From assembly GCF_900016645.1 (NCBI RefSeq), contig NZ_CDGJ01000033.1: DNA of 64,000 bases. One strand, written 5' to 3'. The first letter of the stretch is position 1, and every line of letters begins with the position of its first letter. Below the pieces are notes generated by a model. It ran no database searches. It had not been told where the DNA came from and was given only the letters and a program-made list of their open reading frames with translations. The position numbers were made by a program, and so were the translations under genes. Shown here in pieces: positions 25,024 through 34,040 of this stretch. This DNA comes from Acididesulfobacillus acetoxydans (GTDB lineage: Bacteria > Bacillota > Desulfitobacteriia > Desulfitobacteriales > Desulfitobacteriaceae).

Positions 25024-25047
25024 AACCTTTGATAAAGAGGTTTTTTT
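25024..25047 (+). terminator. Rho-independent terminator after the glycosyltransferase
   Basis: AACCTTT and AAGAGGTT form a short stem (one G-T pair) around GATA, followed by T7. It lies only 12 bp before the two-hairpin element of the next gene, and ATACCGG/CCGGTAT flank it. Confidence 0.6.
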
Positions 25048-25058
25048 GCCGGTATCCG

Positions 25059-25115
25059 AGAAGAAAGGGGAAAAGGGGCCTTTCCTCTTCTGGCTTATGT
25101 CAGAAGTATCCGGGC
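25059..25115 (+). promoter_or_regulatory. Two-hairpin leader element, copy B (upstream of deacetylase gene)
   Basis: Hairpin 1 is GAAAGG (25063-25068) with CCTTTC (25079-25084). Hairpin 2 is TTCTGGC (25088-25094), loop TTAT, GTCAGAA (25099-25105). The tail AGTATCCGGGC ends at 25115, 10 nt before ATG 25126. The match to copy A at 17348 extends over about 57 nt with roughly nine differences, mostly in loops or compensatory. Confidence 0.65.
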
Positions 25116-25125
25116 CCCGATGATC

Positions 25126-26454
25126 ATGAATCTTACCGGCTGGTTAGGGACGGTTCTGGGTTTTGTTGCCGTGATTTTGCTTTTGTACACGCTCTTGCCT
25201 GATTTCTTTCTGCACCGTTTGGGCCTGGGCTGCCGAAAGAGGCAGTATACGCCCGGGGTGACGCTTACTTTTGACGATGGTCCCGATCCGGTGGTGACCC
25301 CCCGCCTTCTGGATGTCTTGGCCCGGTCACAGGTGCGTGCCGTTTTCTTTGTGGTGGCCGAACGCGCGCAGCGCTATCCCGAGTTGGTCAGGCGGATGGT
25401 GGCTGAAGGACACGCTTTGGGCATACATTCGCTGTCTCATCGCTATGCTTGGTTTACGGGACCCAGGCGAACGTGGAGGGAGTGGGAAGAAGCCGACCGG
25501 GTCTTAACGGAGCTCTCGGGGAGAGCGGTGGAGTGGGTGAGACCGCCCTGGGGCACGTTTAATTTGTTAACCTGGTGGTGGATGAACAGACGGGGAAAAC
25601 GCGCGGTGCTTTGGAACGTGGAAGGACACGACTGGCAAAAGGAGCGCAGTGTGCAGTCCATTGTCGAACGCATTTTAAGGCGGGTGAACGAGGGTTCGAT
25701 CATTGTGCTCCATGACGGGTCCGCAAGCCCGGGAGAAAGGGTGCGGGTGGTGCCTGTTGTGGAGGAACTCTGCCGCCGCATAGGGCGGGATCTGATGCTG
25801 CCCGTGCTGCCCCTGGAGTTTCCGGATTGGTCCTTTGGACGGAGGACCGGTTTTATCCTCTGGGAGAAATGGGAACATTTCTTTGCCGCCCGTTACCGGG
25901 TGGAACGTATTGATGCCATGAATATCTTTCGCTTAGCCAAGACAACCTATCACGGGCCCGAACTTCGCGCACAGAGCGGTGAGCTTCTGGCTCGGGCCGG
26001 GGACACGGTGGGTGAAATTCATCTTGATAACATTCGCTTGCAGGCCAAAGGCGCAGACGCGCAAAAGATTGCGACTAAGGCCTTGCGCATCGCTAAAGAA
26101 TCCTTTCCCGTCTTGGCCCGTTATGTGGCGGAGAGCCCGGAGTACGCGGATATTAAAATTTTTCTGGGCCTTTCCATGATGTACCGGGCGGTCAGGGTCT
26201 TCGGATTTGAGGTCCAAGATGTGGAAGCGACGCTGGGAATGCGCTGGATCGCCTTCTTACAAAAGGTGATCATGAGTGTTTACCATCCGGCGGGGCAGGC
26301 GCGCTTGAACCAGCGCTTGGGGAAAGAGCCCAAATTGGTTTGGATCGAGAAAAAGAAGCTGATTGAGCTTTGGGCGGGGCCTGAGAAGCGTGCTTCCGCG
26401 GGGAGAAGTCTGAAGCGGGAAGGTCAGGCCAAGGAGGATGGATCGGTCTGCTGA
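25126..26454 (+). CDS. Membrane-anchored polysaccharide deacetylase (NodB) fused to a YkoP-like domain
   Basis: The 442-residue protein has an N-terminal transmembrane helix, a NodB homology domain and a C-terminal domain (about 265-410) resembling Bacillus YkoP. NodB motifs are intact: TFDDGPD (metal and catalytic Asp at about 50-51), HSLSH metal histidines (about 101-105), RPPWG, and the LHDG motif. Such enzymes remove N-acetyl groups from peptidoglycan or other GlcNAc polymers outside the membrane. The start is set at ATG 25126 because it stands 10 nt after the leader element, as in the PBP gene; ATG 25120, two codons earlier, is the alternative. Neither has a Shine-Dalgarno. Confidence 0.87.
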   Translation: MNLTGWLGTVLGFVAVILLLYTLLPDFFLHRLGLGCRKRQYTPGVTLTFDDGPDPVVTPRLLDVLARSQVRAVFFVVAERAQRYPELVRRMVAEGHALGIHSLSHRYAWFTGPRRTWREWEEADRVLTELSGRAVEWVRPPWGTFNLLTWWWMNRRGKRAVLWNVEGHDWQKERSVQSIVERILRRVNEGSIIVLHDGSASPGERVRVVPVVEELCRRIGRDLMLPVLPLEFPDWSFGRRTGFILWEKWEHFFAARYRVERIDAMNIFRLAKTTYHGPELRAQSGELLARAGDTVGEIHLDNIRLQAKGADAQKIATKALRIAKESFPVLARYVAESPEYADIKIFLGLSMMYRAVRVFGFEVQDVEATLGMRWIAFLQKVIMSVYHPAGQARLNQRLGKEPKLVWIEKKKLIELWAGPEKRASAGRSLKREGQAKEDGSVC

Positions 26455-26616
26455 ATTGTTTCGCATCGCCGGCCTGGGCAATCCGACAGCCGGTGTTTTT
26501 CGAGCTGGGCGCGTGCTGCGCGGGAGCAGCGGAACCCGTCCTTTGGGGAGACTTTTTCTACCGGTGGACAGTCACGCGGATAGACAGGGCAGAAAGGGTT
26601 TTTGCAGACACGCGCC

Positions 26617-26645
26617 TTGATTTGTCGGGTGAACTTTGGTAAAAT
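26617..26645 (+). promoter_or_regulatory. Promoter upstream of tig
   Basis: TTGATT (26617-26622), a 17-bp spacer and TAAAAT (26640-26645) predict transcription from about 26652, giving a roughly 295-nt leader before tig, interrupted by a strong terminator at 26710. Confidence 0.7.
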
Positions 26646-26709
26646 AGGTCAGGTATATTTGGAACGTGAAAGCCTAGAAGTCGAGGGTAAGCAGAGGGAA
26701 AAGGAGACT

Positions 26710-26758
26710 CTGGAAAAGGGGGAACACATGTTCCCCCTTTTCCAGATAAGTTTTTTTT
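26710..26758 (+). terminator. Strong intrinsic terminator inside the tig leader
   Basis: A perfect 16-bp stem (26710-26725 with 26730-26745, loop ACAT) is followed by T8 (26751-26758). It lies about 60 nt after the predicted start and 190 nt before tig, with no gene between promoter and terminator. It may attenuate tig or end a small RNA of about 107 nt. A further hairpin GGGTCCG/CGGACCC is found downstream near 26787-26820. Confidence 0.85.
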
Positions 26759-26946
26759 CCGGTGCGGCTTTTCCGGGGATCTTCGCGGGTCCGGCAGAGC
26801 CTTTTCTGCGGTCCGGACCCGAACGCGAAAGAGAGCAGGTCGTTTGCGCCCGAGGAAATTCGGCAAGACTAGGTGAGTATCCCGGCCAATACCAGTCGTC
26901 TATCGTCAGTTTAGGAATAGATCATGTTTAAGGGGGAGCACGTGTC

Positions 26947-28230
26947 ATGTCTGTCAAAGTGGAAAAGCTAGAAAAGAACGTTGTGGTTCTTGAAGTCACG
27001 GTGGAAGGGGCAAAATTTGCGCAGGAGGTCAACCGGGTCGCCAAAACGTTCGCCAATCGGGTTAACATTCCGGGGTTCCGCAAAGGAAAGGCGCCACGGG
27101 CTCTGGTGGAAAAGCATGTGGGAAAAGAAACTCTTTACAATGAAGCGTTGGATCACCTGCTCGGTCCGACTTATGCCGAGGCGGTGAAAGAAAGTGGGAT
27201 TACACCCGTCGACCGCCCGGAGGTGGATGTCGTTCAGGTGGAGGATGGTAAAGAATTAATCTACAAAGCCAAGGTGACCGTTACCCCGGAAGTGGAACTG
27301 GGCGCCTATAAAGGGCTGCAGGTGGAAAAAGAAGCGGCTGTTGTTGACGAGAGTGCGGTGGAAGCGGAACTGAAACGCCGGCAGGATCAATATGCTAAAG
27401 TGATCACTTTGGAGGGCGGCAAGGCGGAAGAGGGCGACACGGTCAATATCGATTATGAAGGTTTTATCGGCGGAGTTCCTTTTGAAGGCGGCAAGGCGGA
27501 AGGCCATGACCTTGTCCTTGGTTCAGACAGCTTCGTTCCCGGATTCGAGAAACAGTTGGTAGGTGCCGAAACCGGGCAGGAAATCGAGGTCAATGTTCAC
27601 TTCCCGGAAGAATACCGGAGTAAGGAACTGGCCGGGAAAGAGGCTCTTTTTAAGGTCAAAGTGAATAATATTAAACGCAAACAGGTATCTCCCCTGGATG
27701 ATGAATTTGCCAAAGATGTCAGCGAATTCGGCAGCTTGGACGAACTCAAAGCAGACATTCGCCGCAAACTGCTGGAAGGGGAGGAAAGGCGGGTAGAGAC
27801 TGCCTACCGCAATGCGATCGTCGCCAAAGCCGTGGAAAACGCCAGTGTCGAAATACCGGACGTCATGATCCAGGCACAGGTTGATCACATGGTAGAGGAT
27901 CTGGCCCACAACTTGGAGTATCAGGGAATCAATCTGGAGCAATATTACCAGTACAGCGGTTCCAACGAACAGGAAATGAGGGAACGCTTCCGTCCTCAAG
28001 CCGCTGAAAATGTCAAAAGTGAACTGACTTTGGAAGCTATCGGCAAGGCAGAAGGAATTTCTATCAGTGACGACGAACTAAATGAAAAGCTGGTTCAACT
28101 TGCGGAGCAGTATCATCAACCGGCAGACGCCTTGAGGGCGAATCTCGAAGCAAATGGAGGGCTGGAAGGCTTCAAAGCGAATTTGACCATGGATAAGGTC
28201 GTGGAGTTTTTGGTGGAGAACAACGCATAA
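26947..28230 (+). CDS. tig: Trigger factor (ribosome-associated chaperone, peptidyl-prolyl isomerase)
   Basis: The 427-residue protein has the N-terminal ribosome-binding signature GFRKGKAP (43-50), a central FKBP-type PPIase domain (about 155-245, GDTVNIDYEGFIGGVPFEGG) and a helical C-terminal chaperone arm, matching the family length. It binds nascent chains at the ribosome exit. ATG 26947 follows AAGGGGGAGCACGTGTC. clpX follows after 42 bp; the usual intervening clpP is absent. Expression may be attenuated by the terminator in its leader. Confidence 0.97.
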   Translation: MSVKVEKLEKNVVVLEVTVEGAKFAQEVNRVAKTFANRVNIPGFRKGKAPRALVEKHVGKETLYNEALDHLLGPTYAEAVKESGITPVDRPEVDVVQVEDGKELIYKAKVTVTPEVELGAYKGLQVEKEAAVVDESAVEAELKRRQDQYAKVITLEGGKAEEGDTVNIDYEGFIGGVPFEGGKAEGHDLVLGSDSFVPGFEKQLVGAETGQEIEVNVHFPEEYRSKELAGKEALFKVKVNNIKRKQVSPLDDEFAKDVSEFGSLDELKADIRRKLLEGEERRVETAYRNAIVAKAVENASVEIPDVMIQAQVDHMVEDLAHNLEYQGINLEQYYQYSGSNEQEMRERFRPQAAENVKSELTLEAIGKAEGISISDDELNEKLVQLAEQYHQPADALRANLEANGGLEGFKANLTMDKVVEFLVENNA

Positions 28231-28272
28231 CTCAGGGCCTGAAAGGACATTCTGATGTAGAGAGGTGAGAGG

Positions 28273-29538
28273 ATGGCAAAGTACAACGATGAAAAGAACC
28301 AGCTGAAGTGTTCTTTCTGCGGCAAAACCCAGGATCAAGTCAAGAAGTTGGTTGCCGGTCCCGGAGTCTATATCTGCGATGAATGTATTGAACTCTGCAA
28401 TGAAATTATCGAAGAGGAGCTCAATGACGATCTGGCCGTAGATATTGGCGATATTCCCAAACCGAAAGAAATTAGGGCGATTCTTGACCAGTACGTCATC
28501 GGGCAGGATGATGCCAAGAAGGTTCTTTCGGTTGCGGTTTACAATCATTACAAGCGGATCAATTTGGGAATGAAGATCGATGATGTGGAACTTCAGAAGT
28601 CGAACATCGTGATGATGGGCCCGACCGGTTCAGGTAAGACGTTGCTCGCCTCCACCCTGGCCAAGGTCCTCAATGTGCCGTTTGCGATCGCGGATGCCAC
28701 ATCCTTGACGGAAGCCGGCTATGTGGGCGAGGATGTCGAGAACATTTTGCTCAAGTTGATTCAGGCAGCCGACTATGATGTGGAGAAAGCAGAAAAAGGC
28801 ATCGTCTATATTGACGAAATAGACAAGATCGCGCGCAAGTCCGAAAACCCCTCCATTACCCGGGATGTCTCCGGAGAGGGTGTGCAGCAGGCTTTACTCA
28901 AGATCCTTGAGGGTACGGTGGCGAGTGTTCCGCCGCAAGGGGGACGTAAGCACCCGCATCAGGAGTTCATCCAGCTCGACACGACGAATATCCTCTTTAT
29001 CGTGGGAGGAGCTTTCGACGGGATCGAGAAGATTATTATGAACCGGACTGGGAAGAAGGTCATGGGTTTCGGTGCCGAGATCCAAAAAAAGAGCGAGATC
29101 AAAATCGGGGATACGTTAAGACAGATTCTGCCGACAGATTTGCTCAAGTTTGGCCTGATACCTGAGTTTGTCGGCCGGTTGCCGGTTATCGTCACCCTGG
29201 ACGCGCTTGATGAGACGGCCCTGATCCGGATCCTTACCGAGCCGAAAAATGCTCTCATTAAGCAGTATCAAAAACTTTTGGAGTTAGACGGGATTGCTCT
29301 TGAATTTAAGGAGGAGGCCCTGGCCGCCATCGCGGAAGAGGCGATTCACCGCAATACCGGGGCCCGCGGCTTGAGAGCCATTGTCGAAGAGATATTACTG
29401 AACGTTATGTTTGATATGCCGTCCCGGACCGATGTGACGAAGTGTCTGGTTACCCGGGATGTGGTACTGAAGAAAGAAGATCCCCTTTTGGTGACGGCGG
29501 ATAAGGCGAAAAAGGGCAAGAAGGAAGAGTCAGCCTAA
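28273..29538 (+). CDS. clpX: ATP-dependent Clp protease ATP-binding subunit ClpX
   Basis: The 421-residue protein has the ClpX zinc finger (Cys13, Cys16, Cys35, Cys38), Walker A GPTGSGKT (116-123), Walker B with IVYIDEIDKI, and the sensor/ClpP-contact region (RNTGARGLRAIVEEIL). The hexamer unfolds tagged substrates and feeds them to ClpP. Start ATG 28273 has GAGAGGTGAGAGG before it. ClpP itself is not encoded in the window. The C-terminal KKGKKEESA tail is short and polar. A terminator follows. Confidence 0.97.
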   Translation: MAKYNDEKNQLKCSFCGKTQDQVKKLVAGPGVYICDECIELCNEIIEEELNDDLAVDIGDIPKPKEIRAILDQYVIGQDDAKKVLSVAVYNHYKRINLGMKIDDVELQKSNIVMMGPTGSGKTLLASTLAKVLNVPFAIADATSLTEAGYVGEDVENILLKLIQAADYDVEKAEKGIVYIDEIDKIARKSENPSITRDVSGEGVQQALLKILEGTVASVPPQGGRKHPHQEFIQLDTTNILFIVGGAFDGIEKIIMNRTGKKVMGFGAEIQKKSEIKIGDTLRQILPTDLLKFGLIPEFVGRLPVIVTLDALDETALIRILTEPKNALIKQYQKLLELDGIALEFKEEALAAIAEEAIHRNTGARGLRAIVEEILLNVMFDMPSRTDVTKCLVTRDVVLKKEDPLLVTADKAKKGKKEESA

Positions 29539-29563
29539 AATCAGAAGTCGGAAGTCGGAAGTC

Positions 29564-29594
29564 AGAGGATTGCTTTAAAAGCAATCCTCTTTTT
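29564..29594 (+). terminator. Rho-independent terminator after clpX
   Basis: AGAGGATTGCTT (29564-29575) pairs perfectly with AAGCAATCCTCT (29579-29590), ending in T5. Just before it the heptamer GAAGTCG is repeated in tandem. Confidence 0.92.
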
Positions 29595-29672
29595 GCAGTA
29601 GTGAAAAAGTAGGTTTCTTTTTCCTTTTTGCGGCAATAATAAGGATAGATTTCCGCAGGAGGGACGAAAGAT

Positions 29673-31442
29673 ATGAATATTGGTCTTACCAGCCTGTTAA
29701 TGACAGTACAATTGGTCTTTGCGGTCGTCATTGGGCTTTATTTTTGGGGAATGCTTAAGACCCAGCAGGGGACGAAAATCGCCGTGGACCGGGAGTCGCG
29801 CAAAGAGCTCGATAAACTGGAGAAAATGCGCAAGATCTCTCTCAGTGTTCCTCTGGCGGAGAAAACCAGGCCCCAGAGCTTTGCCGAGATTGTGGGGCAG
29901 GCGGAGGGAGTCAAGGCATTAAAGGCCGCCCTCTGTGGGCCCCATCCCCAGCATGTGCTCATCTACGGGCCGCCCGGGGTAGGCAAAACGGCGGCAGCCC
30001 GTTTATTGCTGGAAGTGGCAAAAAAGAACCCGGCTTCACCTTTCAAGGAGGAGGCCAAGTTTGTCGAGATAGACGGCGCCACGGCGCGCTTCGATGAGCG
30101 GGGCATTGCCGATCCGCTGATCGGCTCAGTCCACGATCCGATTTACCAGGGAGCGGGGGCCATGGGTATGGCGGGAATTCCGCAGCCGAAGCCGGGAGCG
30201 GTCACCAAAGCTCACGGAGGAATTCTCTTCATTGACGAAATCGGTGAATTGCATACGATGCAGATCAACAAGCTGCTCAAAGTGCTGGAAGACCGTAAGG
30301 TTATCCTAGAAAGTGCCTATTACAGTTCGGAAGACCCAAACATTCCCGCTCACATCCACGATATCTTTCAGCACGGACTGCCGGCCGATTTCCGGATGGT
30401 CGGCGCGACGACGCGCGGGCCGGAAGAGATTCCGGCGGCCATTCGTTCCCGTTGTATGGAGGTATATTTCCGGGACCTGCTGCCGGAGGAAATCGCCCGG
30501 ATCGCGCGGGGGGCGGCGGAAAAAGTGGAAATGCCCATCAGCGAGGCGGGCGTCGAAGTGATCAAGCGCTTCGCCACGAACGGCCGGGAGGCTGTGAATA
30601 TGGTTCAGTTGGCGGCCGGGGTCGCTCAAACGGAGAGCCTGTCTCAAATCGACGCGGCGGTCTTGGAGTGGGTAGCGACTTCGGGGCAGTATGCGCCAAG
30701 ACCTGAGAAAAAAGTGCCGGCTGATGCTAATGTGGGAGTCGTCAACGGCCTGGCCGTCTACGGCCCTAATATGGGAATGCTTTTGGAACTTGAAGTCACC
30801 GCCCAGCCGGTCAGTCCCGGCAAGGGGGAATTGTTGGTCACGGGGATTGTGGAAGAGGAAGAGCAAGGGAGCGCGGGCAAGAAAATCCGGCGCAAGAGTA
30901 TGGCCCGCAGTTCGGTGGAGAATGTGCTGACGGTGGTCAGACGCCAATTGGGCATTGAGCCCCGCGATTATGATTTACACGTTAACTTTCCCGGGGGAGT
31001 GCCGATCGACGGGCCCTCGGCGGGGATAGCGATAGCCACCGCTGTGGTCTCGGCCATCCGGCGGGTGAGAGTGGACAACTATCTGGCCATGACCGGCGAG
31101 GTCTCGATTCGCGGCGGGGTCAAGCCCGTGGGAGGCATTTCAGCCAAAGTGGAGGCCGCCCGTCAGGCCGGCTGCCGGCGGGTCCTGATCCCGCGCGAGA
31201 ATTGGCAGGAACGCTTTGCAAAAGAAGCGCAGGGGATCGATGTGACCCCGGTCGACGACTTGGCTGAAGTCCTCAGGCTGGCCTTTCTGGAAGAACCGGC
31301 GGAAGAAAAGACGGAAATGCGTCCTCCACTGGAAGAAATTTTAAATCGCCTGGATTTCGGTTCAGGGGGAAACGTGGCGGCCGGATCGGCGAGTCGGGTT
31401 GTGGGAGGAAGCGCCTCCGCCAATTTGCCTCAGGGGAGCTGA
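29673..31442 (+). CDS. lonB: ATP-dependent protease LonB (membrane-anchored, sporulation type)
   Basis: The 589-residue protein lacks the long LonA N-domain and instead has an N-terminal transmembrane segment (about 7-27). An AAA+ module follows with Walker A GPPGVGKT (99-106) and GGILFIDEIGEL, then a Lon protease domain with DGPSAG (Ser449) and the catalytic Lys492. LonB in Bacillus is made in the forespore. Here it is followed by lonA, the common order in Firmicutes. ATG 29673 follows CGCAGGAGGGACGAAAG. A terminator lies between the two lon genes. Confidence 0.95.
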   Translation: MNIGLTSLLMTVQLVFAVVIGLYFWGMLKTQQGTKIAVDRESRKELDKLEKMRKISLSVPLAEKTRPQSFAEIVGQAEGVKALKAALCGPHPQHVLIYGPPGVGKTAAARLLLEVAKKNPASPFKEEAKFVEIDGATARFDERGIADPLIGSVHDPIYQGAGAMGMAGIPQPKPGAVTKAHGGILFIDEIGELHTMQINKLLKVLEDRKVILESAYYSSEDPNIPAHIHDIFQHGLPADFRMVGATTRGPEEIPAAIRSRCMEVYFRDLLPEEIARIARGAAEKVEMPISEAGVEVIKRFATNGREAVNMVQLAAGVAQTESLSQIDAAVLEWVATSGQYAPRPEKKVPADANVGVVNGLAVYGPNMGMLLELEVTAQPVSPGKGELLVTGIVEEEEQGSAGKKIRRKSMARSSVENVLTVVRRQLGIEPRDYDLHVNFPGGVPIDGPSAGIAIATAVVSAIRRVRVDNYLAMTGEVSIRGGVKPVGGISAKVEAARQAGCRRVLIPRENWQERFAKEAQGIDVTPVDDLAEVLRLAFLEEPAEEKTEMRPPLEEILNRLDFGSGGNVAAGSASRVVGGSASANLPQGS

Positions 31443-31471
31443 CATGCTAGAATAGTTAAAGAAGGAGAATG

Positions 31472-31495
31472 GCACACTAATTCCAGTGTGCTTTT
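31472..31495 (+). terminator. Intrinsic terminator between lonB and lonA
   Basis: GCACACT (31472-31478) and AGTGTGC (31485-31491) form a 7-bp stem with a 6-nt loop and T4 tail, so lonA probably has its own promoter or is read through. Confidence 0.7.
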
Positions 31496-31560
31496 CCATT
31501 TACAGCCGGATTCCGGCGATTGGTTGAGTGCTCGGCGCTTTGAAGATAGGGGGGGCTGAC

Positions 31561-33975
31561 GTGACCAAGAAACGAGAATTGCCGTTGCTGCCATTAAGGG
31601 GAATCCTGGTTTTTCCTTACATGGTGATCCATCTGGACGTCGGACGGGAACGCTCCATGGCGGCGATTGACGAAGCGATGCTGCGGGACCGGATGATTCT
31701 CCTGGCAGCCCAAAAAGAAACGGATATTGATTCACCGACCGTAGCGGACATTTATACCGTAGGGACGATTGCCGAGGTCAAACAGCTGCTCAAACTTCCG
31801 GGCGGGACGATGCGGGTTCTGGTTGAAGGTATAGCGCGCGGGAAAATCAAAGAATTTTTGGCGGAAGAACCCTTTTTCCAAGTTCGAGTGGAAGAGTACG
31901 CTGAAGGTCCCGGGCCTATGACGCCCGACCTGGAGGCTTTGACGCGAGGAGTTACGGATCAGTTTGAAGAGTATGCCAAGCTGGGGAAAAAAGTTCCCTC
32001 CGAGGCTGTGGGCGCGGTCTTGGCGGTGGAAGAACCGGGCCGGCTGGCAGATATCGTCGCTTCTCACCTCAACCTGAAGGTGGCGGAGAAACAGGTGGTT
32101 CTGGAGGCACTTGACGTTGAAGAGCGCTTGGAACGCCTGACAGAGTTCATTATGCGCGAGATCGAGATTCTGGAATTGGAGAGGCGCATTGGGCTCAGGG
32201 TGCGCAAACAAATGGAGAAAGCGCAGAAAGAGTACTATCTGCGGGAGCAGATTAAGGCGATTCAAAAAGAGCTGGGGGAAAAGGACGAGCGGCAGGCGGA
32301 AGCGGACGAGTTGCGGGAGAAAGTGGCCAAGGCCAAATTGCCCAAAGAAGTCGAGGAAAAGGCGCTCAAGGAGATCGAGCGCCTGGAGAAAATGCCGCCG
32401 GCGTCGGCGGAGGGAACCGTCGTCCGCACCTATTTGGACTGGCTCCTGGTTTTGCCTTGGAACAAGGCGACCCGGGACAAGACCGATCTGATCCGGGCGG
32501 AGGAAATACTGAATGAGGACCATTATGGTCTGCAAAAAGTTAAAGAGCGCATTTTAGAGTTCTTGGCGATCCGCAAACTGACGCCTAAGATGAAAAGCCC
32601 CATTCTCTGTTTTGTCGGGCCGCCCGGGGTCGGCAAGACTTCTCTGGCCAAGTCTGTGGCCCGGGCCCTGGAGCGGAAGTTTGTGCGGATGTCGCTTGGG
32701 GGCGTACGGGATGAAGCGGAAATCAGGGGACACCGCCGGACTTATATCGGGGCTTTGCCGGGCCGCGTGATTCAGGGGTTGCGCACGGCCGGAACGCGCA
32801 ACCCGGTGTATCTGTTCGATGAAATTGACAAGATGACCATGGATTTTCGCGGCGATCCGTCTTCCGCCCTGCTGGAAGTGTTGGATCCGGAACAAAACAA
32901 CACCTTCTCCGATCATTACTTGGAGGTTCCTTTTGATCTCTCCCACACGCTTTTCATTTTGACTGCCAATACGATGCACACGATCCCACGCCCCCTGTTG
33001 GACCGGATGGAGGTCATTTCCCTCAGTGGCTATACGGAGGACGAAAAGGTCCATATTGCACAGCGCTACCTGGTGCCGAAGCAGCTTAAGGCCCACGGCC
33101 TGAACAGCGAGATTTTGTCCATCGACCGGAATATTCTGCTGAAGCTGGTTCAGGGGTATACCCGGGAATCCGGTGTACGCAACCTGGAACGGGAGGTGGC
33201 AAGTCTTTGCCGCAAGGTGGCGACCCGCTGGGTGAAAAAAGAGTGGGAGCCTCATGTCCTAAACGAAGAGGATTTGGAGGAAATGCTCGGCGCACCCCGT
33301 TACCATGTGCAGTTGGCGGCCCGGGAACCGGAAGTCGGCGCTGCCACAGGGCTTGCCTACACCGAGGTCGGCGGGGATATCTTGACGATCGAGGTCACCC
33401 CCCTGCCGGGTAAAGGGAATTTGACTTTGACGGGGAAGTTGGGCGATGTGATGAAGGAATCCGCCCAGGCCGGCTGGACTTTCGTCCGGGCTCATGCCGC
33501 GGAGCTGGGTATTCCCGAAGATTTTTACGACAAAGTAGATCTTCACATCCATGTTCCCGAGGGGGCCATTCCGAAAGACGGGCCTTCTGCGGGAATTACG
33601 ATGGCTGCCGCCATGGCTTCGGCCCTTTCCAAGCGGGCGGTGCGCTGTGATTTGGCGATGACCGGGGAGATAACCCTGCGAGGGAATGTGCTTCCCATCG
33701 GCGGTCTGAAGGAGAAGGTCCTGGCCGCTCACCGTTCCGGAATCAAAGTGATTTTGGTTCCGGAAGAAAACCGGAAGGATTTAGAAGAAGTGCCGGAAAA
33801 CGTGCGGGAAGCCATCGAGTTCCACTTCGTCAGCCGCATGGAGGAAGTGCTGGAACTGGCCTTGCTCCCTGTCCGCACAGATGGGTACGAGGTTCCCCTG
33901 GCGCCCTTATTTGCTCCGGGTGTTCTTCCGGTACCCGCACCGGCGGGCGATCAGCCGGTTTCTAAGCCCTTGTAG
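31561..33975 (+). CDS. lon: ATP-dependent protease La (LonA)
   Basis: The 804-residue product has the LonA N-domain starting LPLLPLRGILVFPYMVI, a coiled-coil linker (about 190-265), AAA+ Walker A GPPGVGKT (353-360), and the protease domain with DGPSAG (Ser676) and Lys719. It degrades misfolded and regulatory proteins in the cytosol. The chosen start is GTG 31561, with GGGGGGGCTGAC before it; an earlier in-frame GTG at 31528 would add 11 unconserved residues. The C-terminal 25 residues are Pro/Ala-rich. ysxC follows 65 bp downstream, the usual order. Confidence 0.97.
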   Translation: MTKKRELPLLPLRGILVFPYMVIHLDVGRERSMAAIDEAMLRDRMILLAAQKETDIDSPTVADIYTVGTIAEVKQLLKLPGGTMRVLVEGIARGKIKEFLAEEPFFQVRVEEYAEGPGPMTPDLEALTRGVTDQFEEYAKLGKKVPSEAVGAVLAVEEPGRLADIVASHLNLKVAEKQVVLEALDVEERLERLTEFIMREIEILELERRIGLRVRKQMEKAQKEYYLREQIKAIQKELGEKDERQAEADELREKVAKAKLPKEVEEKALKEIERLEKMPPASAEGTVVRTYLDWLLVLPWNKATRDKTDLIRAEEILNEDHYGLQKVKERILEFLAIRKLTPKMKSPILCFVGPPGVGKTSLAKSVARALERKFVRMSLGGVRDEAEIRGHRRTYIGALPGRVIQGLRTAGTRNPVYLFDEIDKMTMDFRGDPSSALLEVLDPEQNNTFSDHYLEVPFDLSHTLFILTANTMHTIPRPLLDRMEVISLSGYTEDEKVHIAQRYLVPKQLKAHGLNSEILSIDRNILLKLVQGYTRESGVRNLEREVASLCRKVATRWVKKEWEPHVLNEEDLEEMLGAPRYHVQLAAREPEVGAATGLAYTEVGGDILTIEVTPLPGKGNLTLTGKLGDVMKESAQAGWTFVRAHAAELGIPEDFYDKVDLHIHVPEGAIPKDGPSAGITMAAAMASALSKRAVRCDLAMTGEITLRGNVLPIGGLKEKVLAAHRSGIKVILVPEENRKDLEEVPENVREAIEFHFVSRMEEVLELALLPVRTDGYEVPLAPLFAPGVLPVPAPAGDQPVSKPL

Positions 33976-34040
33976 AGCCCGGGGAAGGTCGGGCCCGGGG
34001 AAGAGCCCGGCAGGCGAGGGAGAGGGGTTGCGGAGTTTAA

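Noticed and set aside
26602..26931. 109-codon open frame in the tig leader
   Set aside because: It runs through the promoter and perfect terminator stem and has a biased composition caused by those structures.
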